From: Tissierellia bacterium
Lineage (GTDB): Bacteria > Bacillota > Clostridia > Tissierellales > Peptoniphilaceae
DNA length: 64,000 nucleotides
Assembly: GCA_030535395.1 (NCBI GenBank)
Contig: JAUNLK010000005.1
Coordinates: 1 to 64,000, forward strand
Direction: 5' to 3'
Below the pieces are notes generated by a model. It was given only the letters and a program-made list of their open reading frames with translations. It was not told the origin of the DNA and did no database searches. Of the stretch, positions 55,569-64,000 are shown piece by piece. Numbering within the stretch: position 1 is the stretch's first letter; the number at the start of each line of letters is the position of its first letter. The translations under genes were made by a program, and so were the position numbers.

Positions 55569-56279
55569 ATGGGTATCATTAAAAAAGAGCGAGGGGGAAT
55601 CTTTATCGACATTACATTCATCCACCATTCCTGTTACACCGTAGAGACCGAGGACTACTTTTTTGTATTCGACTATTTTCAGGGGGAACTGATAATCCCC
55701 CCACATAAGCAGCTGGTATTTGTGGTCTCCCACAGCCACAGCGACCACTTCCATCCCTCCATCTTTGATTACAAAGACAGGAGCATATACATCTTATCCT
55801 ACGACGTCCCCGTGGTGCCGGGACTGGAGCTCATCCGCCTCCGCCCCGGAGATGAGGGGGCCCTGGGGGGCCTCAGCCTCAGGGCCTTTGGCTCCACCGA
55901 TGAGGGGATCAGCCTCCTCATTGAGGCGAAGGGCCGGAGGATCTACTTCTCCGGAGACCTGAACTTTTGGCTCTGGCCCCGCTACACCGCCACCGATGTG
56001 GCCGACATGGCCCGGGACTTCACCCGGGAGGTGGACGCCGCCGCCCTGGGACAGATCGACCTGGCCTTTGGCGTCGTGGACCCCAGAATGGGGCAGTTCT
56101 ACCACCTCAGCGGGGAGTACTTTATCAGAAAGCTCAGGCCCCGCCACTTCTTCCCCCTCCACCTCTGGGGGGATTTTGAGCTCTCCGATGCCTTTAAAGA
56201 GAAGTACCAAGGGGAGTATCCAGAAACACAGATCCACAGCCTCCAGGGCGACGGTCAACAATTCACCCTGGACCTTTAG
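55569..56279 (+). CDS. MBL-fold metal-dependent hydrolase
   Basis: Metallo-beta-lactamase-fold protein of 236 residues (from the ATG at 55569). The metal motif is VSHSHSDHFHP and later ligand regions are FGSTDEG, YFSGDLN and PLHLWGDF. The ATG at 55569 has a weak ribosome-binding site and sits at the predicted transcript start. A GAGGGGG site at 55591-55597 is instead 7 bases before an in-frame ATC at 55605, where the family's usual N-terminus would begin (IDITFIHHSCY). A non-standard start is possible. Substrate unknown. The nitroreductase gene follows after 15 bases. Confidence 0.8.
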   Translation: MGIIKKERGGIFIDITFIHHSCYTVETEDYFFVFDYFQGELIIPPHKQLVFVVSHSHSDHFHPSIFDYKDRSIYILSYDVPVVPGLELIRLRPGDEGALGGLSLRAFGSTDEGISLLIEAKGRRIYFSGDLNFWLWPRYTATDVADMARDFTREVDAAALGQIDLAFGVVDPRMGQFYHLSGEYFIRKLRPRHFFPLHLWGDFELSDAFKEKYQGEYPETQIHSLQGDGQQFTLDL

Positions 56280-56294
56280 TAAAGGAGCAGAACA

Positions 56295-56825
56295 ATGGCA
56301 GAAAAAGACATCTTGAGAGAAATCATTGCCGGCCGCAGAGCCATCCGCAAATTCACCAAAGACCCCGTGGACACCGCCCTCATTGAGGAACTTCTGGTCT
56401 ACGCCTCCATGGGCCCCAGCAAGGGCAATGCCCACCCCGTGGACTTCATCCACGTCACCGGCGAGGGCAGGGAAAAACTCGCCGAAATGAGAAGATTCGG
56501 CTCCGCCTACCTCAAGGACGCCCCGGGGATCGTGGTGGTCCTGGGAGACAAAAATGTGGACCCCACCTGGATGGAAGAGGCCACCATCGCCGCCGCCTAC
56601 CTGGGACTCCTCCTGGTCTCCGAGGGCCTTAGCTCCAGCTGGATCAATGTCCGCAGCGAAATCGCATCCGACGGAAGAGACGCCGAAGAATTCGTCCGAG
56701 AAGCCCTGAACATCCCCGAAAACTGGGGCGTCCTGGCCCTCATCCCCTACGGCCACCCCGGAGAGAAAGTGAAATCCAAAGAACCCTTCGAACTGGAAGA
56801 CAAACTCCACAGAGAAAAATTCTAA
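56295..56825 (+). CDS. Nitroreductase-family FMN oxidoreductase
   Basis: A 176-residue flavoprotein of the nitroreductase fold. The N-terminal FMN contact region is GRRAIRKFTKDPVD, followed by ASMGPSKGNAHPVDF and EEATIAAAYLGLLLVSEGL, and the C-terminal LALIPYGHPGEK. The substrate is not known. AAAGGAG lies before the ATG; it is in one operon with the MBL-fold gene. Confidence 0.88.
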   Translation: MAEKDILREIIAGRRAIRKFTKDPVDTALIEELLVYASMGPSKGNAHPVDFIHVTGEGREKLAEMRRFGSAYLKDAPGIVVVLGDKNVDPTWMEEATIAAAYLGLLLVSEGLSSSWINVRSEIASDGRDAEEFVREALNIPENWGVLALIPYGHPGEKVKSKEPFELEDKLHREKF

Positions 56826-56869
56826 AACCCCAGTTCAATCCCAGAGCCACAACAATTGAAAAGCAGAGC

Positions 56870-56908
56870 AAAAAAGGTTATCGATTTTTAGTCGATAACC
56901 TTTTTTTG
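56870..56908. terminator. Bidirectional terminator after the nitroreductase gene
   Basis: GGTTATCGA/TCGATAACC stem (56876-56884 with 56892-56900), with A- and T-runs on the two sides. Confidence 0.9.
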
Positions 56909-56958
56909 ATTCCCTCTTTCTGCGCCCGCCCCTTCCGAGCTTAAATTGTCTATCTCAT

Positions 56959-57262
56959 TTACAATTGCACAATTTTATTTGCAATATCCTCCACAAATCG
57001 CCTATCGTGTTCCACAAATAGAAGTGTGGGCTTTGATTCCTCTATGATTTCCTCAATCTGCATTCTGGATATGACATCAATATAATTCAATGGCTCGTCC
57101 CAAACAAATAAATGAGCTGGTTTTGACAAGCTCACCGCAATTAGCACTTTCTTCTTTTGTCCATCACTGTAATTCTCCACATCCACTTCAAATAATTCCC
57201 TTGAAAAATCCAACTTCCTGAGAATTGTTTTACACAGAGTTTCATCCACATCTTGCTTGAAA
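56959..57262 (-). pseudogene. 3' fragment of an Lsa-type ABC-F antibiotic-resistance ATPase
   Basis: About 100 codons survive of the second nucleotide domain: the signature ENYSDGQKKKVLIA, Walker B HLFVWDEPLNYIDV, and the switch His in LLFVEHDRRF, ending KIVQL and a stop. The WDEPLNYIDVISRMQ pattern is that of the Lsa/Vga-like ribosome-protection group. The 5' three quarters of the gene is missing and the fragment stops at the inverted repeat at 57263. The fragment is AT-rich compared with its neighbours, which fits an acquired gene that then decayed. The function is lost. Confidence 0.8.
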
Positions 57263-57309
57263 TGCAAATACCCCCTCCACTGCTGTGAACTGTGGAGGGG
57301 GTATTTGCA
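57263..57309. repeat. Perfect 18-bp inverted repeat
   Basis: Arms of 18 bases (TGCAAATACCCCCTCCAC and its complement) around an 11-base loop. No T-run follows on either strand, so it is not a standard terminator. It marks the break point of the ABC-F fragment and may be a small mobile element or the end of one. Confidence 0.85.
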
Positions 57310-57344
57310 ACTCAAGGATTCTTTTTATTGGCTATGGATGGTTT

Positions 57345-59141
57345 TTAGATGAGATTGTACTCTCTGAGCATGCCCTCTATTTCTGTGCCTCCGATGAGTT
57401 GGGCCACTTGGGCCACTTTGTCCAGGGGCAGGTTTAGCTCGGGGCGCTCTCCGTCGTTTAGGGCGCTGGCTCCTGCCAGGAGGTAGCGGATGTCGTAGCG
57501 GGAGGCGAAGACTTCGGGGACTTTCTTTTCCACGCCTGTGAGGACGTAGACGGCTTCCATGGCGCAGCGGCCGGAGTACTCGGTGGTGAAGACGGTGTCT
57601 CTGCCGGGATTGTCCAGGGTTTCCACGAATTGTCCCAGGAAGGCGAAGTTCTGGGCTCCGTGGGGCACCACATAGGGGCGGTCGCCGAAGCTTCTGGGCA
57701 TGAATTGGGCGGTGATATAGGGCATGAAGACGGGGATGGTGCTGGTTTCATTGGCCAGTCGGTGGATCTCCTCTTCGGGGACGCCCAAGTGGTAGAGCCA
57801 CTCCTGGGCGATTTCCCTCCCGGTGCACTCTCTCATGGGTTTTTGGATGTAGTCTCCCGCCACATCGGTGAAGAGGCCGTAGACCCACACCACAATCTCA
57901 TCCTCCGGCTGGTCCATGTACTGGCCCTGTCGGTTGATGGTCCAGCTCATGAGCCACTGGGAGTCCAGGGCCGTGACAATGCCCCCGGTGACCACCTTTC
58001 CGGTGTAGGGGTCCCTCTGGGTGATTTTTTGGATGTAGTCGGCAATCTCCCGGCTCTTGACGGTGACGGTGGCAGACTCCCAATTGCTCTTTTCCACCTC
58101 CGAGGTGAAGATCTCCGGCCGCCCAAATTCAGGGGACTTCTTGGCCAGATTTTTCCAGAGGCCGAAGCTCTTCTCCTGGTCCACTTGGAGATTGGGGGCG
58201 TGGTCGTTGTCCCCATAGGAGGAGGCCTCCACCAGGGAGCCCGTGGTCACAAAGACCAGGTCGTTTTCCGTGAGGTCGATGGAGCGGTCCGCCCCCGTCC
58301 TGGGGTCCTGGGCGATGATTTTGGTGGCCACTTTTTTCTCGGGGGAGAGGTCAAACTCCATGTCCAGGACTTCAAAGTGGTAGTCGAATTGGACCCCCTG
58401 CTCCCTCAGCCAGTCGGTCATGGGCACCACAATGGACTCGTACTGATCGTAGCGGGTGAATTGAAGGGCCGACAGGTCGGGGAGGCCTGCCACGTGGTGG
58501 ATGAAGCGGTTGATATAGAGCTTCAGTTCCAGGACGGAGTGCCAGTTTTCGAAGGCAAACATGGTCCTGTAAAAGGTCCAGAAGTCGCTCTCCAAAACCT
58601 CATCGGAGAAGACCTCCTCCACGGAGACTCCCTGGAGCTTTTCGTCGGGGGTGAGGAGGAGGTGGATGATCTCCCGGATCCCCTCCTTGGACAGATTGAA
58701 TTTCCCATTGTCGTGGCGCTGGCCCCGGTTTTTGGTAATCCGGCAATTGCTGTAGTTGGGATCGTCTAAATTGGTGTAGTAGAGATAGTCCAATATGCTC
58801 ATGGAGGGATCCTCTCGGGAGGGAATCACGCTGAAGAGGTCCCAGAGGACTTCAAAGTGGTGGCCCGTTTCCCGGCCCCCTCGGGCCACATAGTTGCCAT
58901 CTGCAAGTAGCTTGCCGTCCAACGCCCCGCCGGCCAGGTCGTCCTTTTCCAAGAAGTGAATTTTGCCGGGGTCCATTTTGGCATCCTTGATTAAGAAGCC
59001 CGCCGTGGCAAGGCCCGCAATCCCACTTCCCACAATATAGGCCCTCTTGTCGTCGATGCCCTGGGGCTTTCTGGAATTGACCAGGCGGTCGTAGTCCCCA
59101 TTGCCCAAGCGAAGGCGTTCATCAAATGTTTTCATTTCCAC
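57345..59141 (-). CDS. ohyA: Oleate hydratase
   Basis: FAD-dependent enzyme that adds water to the double bond of oleic and related fatty acids, detoxifying them. The 598-residue protein has the dinucleotide loop IVGSGIAGLATAGF (about 36-49), the FAD/catalytic segment ARGGRETGHHFE, and the conserved MSWTINRQ and FGDRPYVVPHGAQNF. The start is GTG at 59141 because GGAGG lies 7 bases upstream; the ATG two codons later is too far. It follows a TetR-type regulator on the same strand. Confidence 0.95.
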   Translation of the reverse strand: MEMKTFDERLRLGNGDYDRLVNSRKPQGIDDKRAYIVGSGIAGLATAGFLIKDAKMDPGKIHFLEKDDLAGGALDGKLLADGNYVARGGRETGHHFEVLWDLFSVIPSREDPSMSILDYLYYTNLDDPNYSNCRITKNRGQRHDNGKFNLSKEGIREIIHLLLTPDEKLQGVSVEEVFSDEVLESDFWTFYRTMFAFENWHSVLELKLYINRFIHHVAGLPDLSALQFTRYDQYESIVVPMTDWLREQGVQFDYHFEVLDMEFDLSPEKKVATKIIAQDPRTGADRSIDLTENDLVFVTTGSLVEASSYGDNDHAPNLQVDQEKSFGLWKNLAKKSPEFGRPEIFTSEVEKSNWESATVTVKSREIADYIQKITQRDPYTGKVVTGGIVTALDSQWLMSWTINRQGQYMDQPEDEIVVWVYGLFTDVAGDYIQKPMRECTGREIAQEWLYHLGVPEEEIHRLANETSTIPVFMPYITAQFMPRSFGDRPYVVPHGAQNFAFLGQFVETLDNPGRDTVFTTEYSGRCAMEAVYVLTGVEKKVPEVFASRYDIRYLLAGASALNDGERPELNLPLDKVAQVAQLIGGTEIEGMLREYNLI

Positions 59142-59320
59142 AATTGTACCTCCTATGATTTCTCAAGTTTCTGAACTTGCTTCCATCATAGGTCCCCCAG
59201 TGCCGCACTGCCATGGATGATCCCCGGCGGATGTTGGACTTTTGGGGGCAGCTGCCGAAATGTATCATTTTCCAACAGTGGGGCCAAATGCACAGAACTC
59301 CCCCGCTCCTTGGCCTCTGC

Positions 59321-59914
59321 CTAGTTTTTGGGCAGGGGGTCGGTTTTGCCCAGTTCCTGGCTGATTCTCAGGGAGCGCTCGATATTGCCATCAAATAATT
59401 TCCCCGTCCGGAAAATTATGGCCTCATAGGAGGCCTCCATGCCCTCCTCCATCCACTGGATCAAGAGCCCCGCCAGGGCCGCCTGGTAAAAGGCCACAAT
59501 GAGGGCTCTGTCCCCCTCCTGGGCCCGGATCCCCTTGAGCTCACACTCCTGATCCACGTACTTTTTCATAACCCCGTGGCAGATTCGGTGGAGATAGTGG
59601 TCCACCTCCTCCTTGTCCATGGACTTGAACATATTCTGGGCCACCCGCTTCTTCTCTAAAATAAAGGAGAGGGCGTGGATGAGGCTCTCTTCCCAGGAGG
59701 AGTTGGCGTGGAACTCTTGGTCCAATTTGTCCAGTTCGTCCTGTAGGATTTCCCGGACCAACATGTAGATGTCCTCGTAGTGATAGTAAAAGGTGTTGCG
59801 ATTGATCTCGCAGCGCTGGGCCAATTTGCCAATGGTGATGTCTTTAAAGGGCTGAGTTTCCAGCATCTTTAAAAATTCCTCTTTAATGAGCTCCTTGGTG
59901 TACTGCTTTGCCAC
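59321..59914 (-). CDS. TetR/AcrR-family transcriptional regulator
   Basis: A 197-residue regulator. The helix-turn-helix is in residues about 25-50 (ITIGKLAQRCEINRNTFYYH), followed by an all-helical ligand domain. It lies 180 bases upstream of the oleate hydratase gene in the same direction, so control of that gene, perhaps by fatty acids, is likely but unproven. The start is GTG at 59914, set by GGAGGG 5 bases upstream. The 96-base gap to the amidohydrolase holds only G/C-rich sequence. Confidence 0.87.
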   Translation of the reverse strand: MAKQYTKELIKEEFLKMLETQPFKDITIGKLAQRCEINRNTFYYHYEDIYMLVREILQDELDKLDQEFHANSSWEESLIHALSFILEKKRVAQNMFKSMDKEEVDHYLHRICHGVMKKYVDQECELKGIRAQEGDRALIVAFYQAALAGLLIQWMEEGMEASYEAIIFRTGKLFDGNIERSLRISQELGKTDPLPKN

Positions 59915-60010
59915 AAAATCCCTCCTTTCCCTTCAGTTTCCACCGCCGGCTTCCCCCCGGGCCGGGCCAGCCCTGTGGGTGGGGCCGCCCCAGGGCCACT
60001 GCCTTTGGAT

Positions 60011-61150
60011 TCAGTTTTTTTCCCTCTGATAGACAACCTGGCCATTGACCATGGTCCAGAGGACCTCCTCGTAGGGGGCGGTGAAGAGCTCCGCCGCCAT
60101 GCAGACCACATCGGCGTCCTTCCCCGCCTCCAGGGCCCCCACTCGGTGATCGATGCCCAGGATCTTGGCCGGGGCGGAGGTGATGGCCTCGGTGGCCCCC
60201 CTTGGGCTGAGGCCCGCTTGGACATAGTGCTTGGCCTGGAGGGTCAGAGAGCCCTGGGGCAGCACCGGGCAGTCGGTGATAATGGCGAAGGGAATGCCCC
60301 GCTCCTCCAAAAGGGCCGCCGTCCGGAAGGTCTTGTTCCTGAGCTCCTCCTTGCTCTTCACCCCAAAGGTGGGGCCAATGCAGAGGGAGACCCCCTTCTC
60401 CTTTAGTAGATCCAAAAGGAGGGCCGCCTCGGTGGCGTGCTCAATGGTGTAGCGGAGGTGGAGCTCCTCGGCCAGGCGAATGGCCGTGGCAATGTCGTCG
60501 GCCCGGTGGGCGTGGATTTTCACCGGGAGGTGGCGCCCCGCCACGGGCAGGAGGGACTCCCACTGCTGGTGGTAGATCCCCGTGCCGGCATTCTTCCTGA
60601 GCTCATAGGCCCGAGTCTCCTCTATGGCCTCCCGAAAGAGGGCGGCGATGCTCATTCGAGTCATGGGGTATTTTCGCTGCTTGCCGTAGACCCGCTTGGG
60701 ATTTTCCCCCAGGGCCGCCTTCATGGCCACCGGCTCCTTGACCACCATCTCATCGATGTAGCTGCCGTGGGTCTTGATGGCCACAAAGGTCCCTCCAAAG
60801 ACATTGGCCGAGCCCGGCCCCGTGGCCACGGTGGTGACGCCCCCCGCCAGGGCCTCCTTAAACTGGCCGTCGTAGATATTCACCCCGTCAATGGCCCGGA
60901 TCTGGGGGGAGAGGGGGGAGGAGCCCTCATTGGTGTCGTCCCCCGCCTTGCCTATGATCTCCTCGTCCACCCCAATATGGCTGTGGGCATCGATGAAGCC
61001 GGGATAGAGGATGCGGCCCGCCGCATCCAGTACCTCCGCCTCCGAGGGGATCTCTCCCCCCACGGAGAGAATCTTCCCCCCATCCACCAGTAGATGGGCC
61101 TCCTTCAGGGAGCCCCCGTGCCAAATTTTGCCTCCAACAATTGCTTTCAT
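60011..61150 (-). CDS. Amidohydrolase family protein (imidazolonepropionase-like)
   Basis: Metal-dependent hydrolase of 379 residues. The metal motif is YPGFIDAHSHIG, with later ligands in VKIHAHRADD, TIEHATE and IITDCPV. The N- and C-terminal segments form the usual beta-sandwich (LEAGKDADVV). No hut gene lies nearby, so imidazolonepropionase itself is not supported; the substrate is unknown. The start at 61150 has GAGGAGG upstream. Confidence 0.85.
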   Translation of the reverse strand: MKAIVGGKIWHGGSLKEAHLLVDGGKILSVGGEIPSEAEVLDAAGRILYPGFIDAHSHIGVDEEIIGKAGDDTNEGSSPLSPQIRAIDGVNIYDGQFKEALAGGVTTVATGPGSANVFGGTFVAIKTHGSYIDEMVVKEPVAMKAALGENPKRVYGKQRKYPMTRMSIAALFREAIEETRAYELRKNAGTGIYHQQWESLLPVAGRHLPVKIHAHRADDIATAIRLAEELHLRYTIEHATEAALLLDLLKEKGVSLCIGPTFGVKSKEELRNKTFRTAALLEERGIPFAIITDCPVLPQGSLTLQAKHYVQAGLSPRGATEAITSAPAKILGIDHRVGALEAGKDADVVCMAAELFTAPYEEVLWTMVNGQVVYQREKN

Positions 61151-61214
61151 GATCCTCCTCCTCTCATAAAATGAGCATAGTGGAAAACAGCCCCTTTGTC
61201 CACAAGAGGCCCAT

Positions 61215-61241
61215 GAAAAAAGGGGAGGCATGGCCTCCCCT
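61215..61241 (-). terminator. Terminator of tex
   Basis: GGGGAGGC/GCCTCCCC stem then six T on the minus strand. Confidence 0.88.
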
Positions 61242-61246
61242 GTGTG

Positions 61247-63340
61247 CTATTTATTTTTTCCCCTGTCGGGGAGTTTGAGGCCAATGCGGCCCCGCTCTTG
61301 GTCCACCTTCTCCACTTCCACGGTGAGGCGGTCTCCCACGGCAATGGCCTGGTAGATATTTCGCCCATTGAGGTGGAGCTTGGACTGGTGGAGGAGGCCC
61401 TTGGTCTTGAGGCCCAGGTCCACAAAGGCCCCGAAGTCCACCACATTGCGGACCACCCCTTCCACGGTGAGACCCACTTCCAGCTCCTCCAGGGTGAGGG
61501 CCTTTCGCTTGAGGCTCCGGGCCCCGGCATCCTCCCGGATGTCCCGGCCGGGGCGCTCCAGCTCCTCTCTCAGGTCCTTCAAGGTCTCCCTGCCCACTCC
61601 CAATTCCTGGAGGCGAGTGGCCCGCTCCCCCTCCTCCAGAGTTTCATCCATGAGGATTCGGGCGGCGGCATAGGACTCGGGGTGGATCCCCGTCCGGTCC
61701 AAGAACTCCTCCCCCTGGGGGATTCTGAGAAAGCCCGCCGACTGCTGGAAGGCCTTGGGCCCCAGGCCCTTGACCTTTTTCAGCTCCTGGCGGTTCCGGT
61801 AGGGGCCCTCCTCCTCCCTCTGGAGGACGATGTTTTTGGCCACGGAGGGACTGAGGCCCGAGACCCGCTTCAAGAGGGGCACCGATGCCAGATTCACATC
61901 CACCCCCACCTCGTTGACGGCGGCCTCCACCACCCCGTCCAGGCGGTGGTCCAGGGCCCTCTCGTCCAAGTCGTGCTGATACTGGCCCACCCCAATGTGG
62001 CGGGGCTCGATTTTCACCAGCTCCGCCAGGGGATCCTGGAGCCTCCGGGCAATGGAGATGGCCCCCCGAATGGTGACATCCAAATCGGGGAACTCCTCCT
62101 TGGCCAGGGGAGAGGCGGAGTAGACACTGGCCCCGTCCTCGCTGACCATGGCATAGGCCACCTCCAGCCCCTCCTCTCTTATGAGCTCGCTGATGAACTG
62201 CTCCGTTTCAAAGGAGGCCGTGCCGCTGCCAATGCTCAAAACCTCCACCCCGTGTTTTTCAATGAGGCGGAGGACCTCCCTCCGGGCCTGGGGAAGGAGA
62301 TTTTTCCGCCCCACGGGGTAGATGACGGTGCTCTCCAAAAAGGCCCCGGTGCCATCCACCACGGCCACCTTGGCCCCGGTGCGAATCCCCGGGTCGATGC
62401 CCATGACCACCCTGTGCCCCAGGGGAGGCTCCAGGAGGAGGGGCTTCAAATTTCTGCCAAAGACCTCAATGGCCCCCCGCTGGGCCTCCTCCGTCCGCCG
62501 GCTCCGGAGGCTCCGGACCATTTGAGGGAGGATGAGGCGCTTTAAGCTGTCCCTGGCCATTTCCCCGAAGAGCTCCATCTTCTCCTCACTCATGTGATAG
62601 GCGGAGAGGATCATTTGAAGGAGGAGCTTTTCATCTGCCACCACCTTGAGGGAGAGGGCCCCCGTCCGCTCCCCCCGGTCCAGGGCCAGGACCTGGTGAT
62701 CCTTGGCCCTCCTCACCTCCAGGGAAAAATCGTGATAGGCCCTGTAGCGGCCCTCCTCGTCCTCCTTGGCAGTGGCCTCGTAGCGGCCGTGGCGGTCGAA
62801 GTACTTACTCAGGGGGGAGCGCACTTTGGGGTTCTCGCTGATCTCCTCGGCGATAATGTCCCCCACTCCCTGGAGGATCTCCTCCTCGGTGAGCTCCCCT
62901 TCAAAGGCGGCCACCTCCCGGTGAAAGTCCCCCAGAGATTCAGACGACATAAAATTCTCCGCCAGGGGCCCCAGGCCCTGTTCCCTGGCCTTCATGGCCC
63001 GGGTCCTCCGCTTGGGCTTGTAGGGGGCGTAGAGGTCCTCCAATTCCTGGAGGGTCTCGGCACCCTCGATCTCCCTCATGAGCTGGGGACTGTCCTTGCC
63101 CAGGGAGACAATGGTGGAGATCACCGTCTCCCTCCGGGCGGCGAGTTTCTCCAGCTCCTCCCTCCGGTCCACCAGCTTTCTCAGGGCCTCGTCCTCCATG
63201 GCCCCGGTGACTTCCTTCCGGTAGCGGGCCACAAAGGGAATGGTGTTGCCGTCGTCAAAGAGGGCCAGGATCTCCCCCATGGTCTCGGGGGACTTTCCAA
63301 ATTCTCGGGCCAAAATATCCGTTGTGCTGATCTGAGACAC
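61247..63340 (-). CDS. tex: Transcription accessory protein Tex
   Basis: RNA-binding protein of 697 residues with the Tex layout: an N-terminal helical domain (ALFDDGNTIPFVARYRKEVTG), a YqgF/RNase H-like domain (VMGIDPGIRTGAKVAVV), helix-hairpin-helix motifs (KRVSGLSPSVAKNIV), and a C-terminal S1 domain (GVVRNVVDFGAFVDLGL). The start is GTG at 63340 with AAAGGAG 5 bases upstream; the ATG at 63361 lies inside the T-run of the prfB terminator and is not used. Confidence 0.95.
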   Translation of the reverse strand: MSQISTTDILAREFGKSPETMGEILALFDDGNTIPFVARYRKEVTGAMEDEALRKLVDRREELEKLAARRETVISTIVSLGKDSPQLMREIEGAETLQELEDLYAPYKPKRRTRAMKAREQGLGPLAENFMSSESLGDFHREVAAFEGELTEEEILQGVGDIIAEEISENPKVRSPLSKYFDRHGRYEATAKEDEEGRYRAYHDFSLEVRRAKDHQVLALDRGERTGALSLKVVADEKLLLQMILSAYHMSEEKMELFGEMARDSLKRLILPQMVRSLRSRRTEEAQRGAIEVFGRNLKPLLLEPPLGHRVVMGIDPGIRTGAKVAVVDGTGAFLESTVIYPVGRKNLLPQARREVLRLIEKHGVEVLSIGSGTASFETEQFISELIREEGLEVAYAMVSEDGASVYSASPLAKEEFPDLDVTIRGAISIARRLQDPLAELVKIEPRHIGVGQYQHDLDERALDHRLDGVVEAAVNEVGVDVNLASVPLLKRVSGLSPSVAKNIVLQREEEGPYRNRQELKKVKGLGPKAFQQSAGFLRIPQGEEFLDRTGIHPESYAAARILMDETLEEGERATRLQELGVGRETLKDLREELERPGRDIREDAGARSLKRKALTLEELEVGLTVEGVVRNVVDFGAFVDLGLKTKGLLHQSKLHLNGRNIYQAIAVGDRLTVEVEKVDQERGRIGLKLPDRGKNK

Positions 63341-63361
63341 ATTCTCTCCTTTACTGAACAT

Positions 63362-63386
63362 AAAAAAGGGGGCCGCTGCCCCCTCT
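63362..63386 (-). terminator. Terminator of prfB
   Basis: GGGGGC and GCCCCC arms then six T on the minus strand, 11 bases after the prfB stop. Confidence 0.85.
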
Positions 63387-63396
63387 GATTTTGTGA

Positions 63397-64000
63397 TTAG
63401 TTGGCCTTTTCCGCCAAGTACGCGTTGATAAAGGGGTCCAAGTCCCCGTCCATGACCCGGTTGACATCCCCCACTTCGGTGTTGGTCCGGTGATCCTTGA
63501 CCATGGTGTAGGGCTGGAAGACATAGGAGCGAATTTGAGAGCCCCAGGCAATCTGAGAGTAGTTGCCCTGGAGGTCGTCGATTTTTTCCTTCTGCTCCTC
63601 TTCCTTGAGGGCCACCAGCTTGGCCTTGAGCATATTCATGGCCTGCTCCCGGTTTTGGATTTGGCTCCGCTCATTTTGGCACTGGACCACAATTCCCGTG
63701 GGAATGTGGGTGATGCGCACGGCGGAGTCGGTGGTGTTGACGTGCTGGCCCCCGGCCCCGGAGGATCGATAGGTGTCGATTTTCAAATCCTCCTGGCGGA
63801 TTTCCACTTCCGTCTCCTCGTCCAGCTGGGGATAGACGTCCACCGAGGCGAAGGAGGTGTGGCGCTTTTTGGCGCTGTCGAAGGGGGAGATCCGCACCAG
63901 GCGGTGGACCCCCTTTTCCGCCTTGAGATAGCCATAGGCGTGGGGACCGGAGAAGCGGAGGGTGGCGGATTTGATCCCCGCCTCGTCCTCCTTCAAGAGG
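63397..64000 (-). CDS. prfB: Peptide chain release factor 2 (3' part)
   Basis: C-terminal 200 codons of RF2, which releases peptides at UGA and UAA; the 5' part lies to the right of the window. The catalytic GGQ is in [19 protein letters not shown]. The C-terminus [20 protein letters not shown] and [16 protein letters not shown] distinguish RF2 from RF1. Any programmed frameshift site would be outside the window. Confidence 0.96.
   Translation of the reverse strand, partial: LLKEDEAGIKSATLRFSGPHAYGYLKAEKGVHRLVRISPFDSAKKRHTSFASVDVYPQLDEETEVEIRQEDLKIDTYRSSGAGGQHVNTTDSAVRITHIPTGIVVQCQNERSQIQNREQAMNMLKAKLVALKEEEQKEKIDDLQGNYSQIAWGSQIRSYVFQPYTMVKDHRTNTEVGDVNRVMDGDLDPFINAYLAEKAN

Noticed and set aside
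60011-61150. Assignment as imidazolonepropionase (hutI)
   Set aside because: The general amidohydrolase fold fits, but no histidine-degradation gene is nearby and no substrate-specific residue can be shown.

Overview
The window reads as chromosome of a GC-rich anaerobic member of the Bacillota (Firmicutes). The evidence is: a separate GlgD subunit beside GlgC; strong GGAGG ribosome-binding sites; a CIRCE operator before groES-groEL; a Rex repressor; FMN and tetrahydrofolate riboswitches; S-layer homology repeats; and an F-type ATPase whose c subunit carries the sodium-binding residues known from anaerobes. No rRNA or tRNA gene was seen. The exact genus cannot be read from the sequence. Coding bias is strong (GAG, GCC, CTC, GGG codons), so many long open frames lie antisense to real genes, and most genes are on the minus strand.

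Layout, left to right. Positions 1-353 hold what looks like the end of an IS3-type element and a small, possibly truncated ORF. Positions 354-12080 are one tightly overlapped minus-strand operon (rsmI, nurA, herA, glgB, glgC, glgD, glgA, pulA). It joins an rRNA methylase and a HerA-NurA DNA-end processing pair to a complete glycogen synthesis and debranching set. Next come a tRNA methylase and a divergent amidohydrolase (12180-14520), then a membrane-protein operon (cls, a DUF4153-like protein, a UPF0016 cation exporter; 14573-18843), a secreted stalk-domain protein, and the complete atp operon (20567-27432). A secreted SLH-repeat protein, proS with an FMN-binding lipoprotein, and a lipid kinase plus LacI regulator follow. 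Next are a YtxH/DUF948-type envelope pair, a PHP phosphatase, and an alkaline phosphatase.

The right half has the rib operon under an FMN riboswitch, a Fur-family regulator with a candidate autoregulatory palindrome, and a folate-transporter operon (folT, a zincin, a membrane J-protein) under a THF riboswitch. These are followed by groES-groEL, rex-ogg, an ABC-F ATPase, a YeiH-type transporter, and a gene-free stretch with a dense DnaA-box cluster. The tRNA t6A operon (tsaE, tsaB, rimI, tsaD), htrA, an MBL-fold hydrolase and a nitroreductase come next. Then come a broken Lsa-type ABC-F fragment bounded by an 18-bp perfect inverted repeat, a TetR-oleate hydratase pair, an amidohydrolase, tex, and the 3' part of prfB running off the right edge.

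The genes describe a fermentative cell that stores glycogen, senses NADH (Rex), probably runs a sodium-coupled ATPase, makes riboflavin, imports folate and detoxifies unsaturated fatty acids. The most unusual items are the coupling of HerA-NurA to glycogen genes, the DnaA-box array away from any dnaA gene, the roughly 310-residue unrecognised N-terminal part of the pullulanase, and the degenerate tandem repeats of about 40-66 bp in several intergenic gaps.
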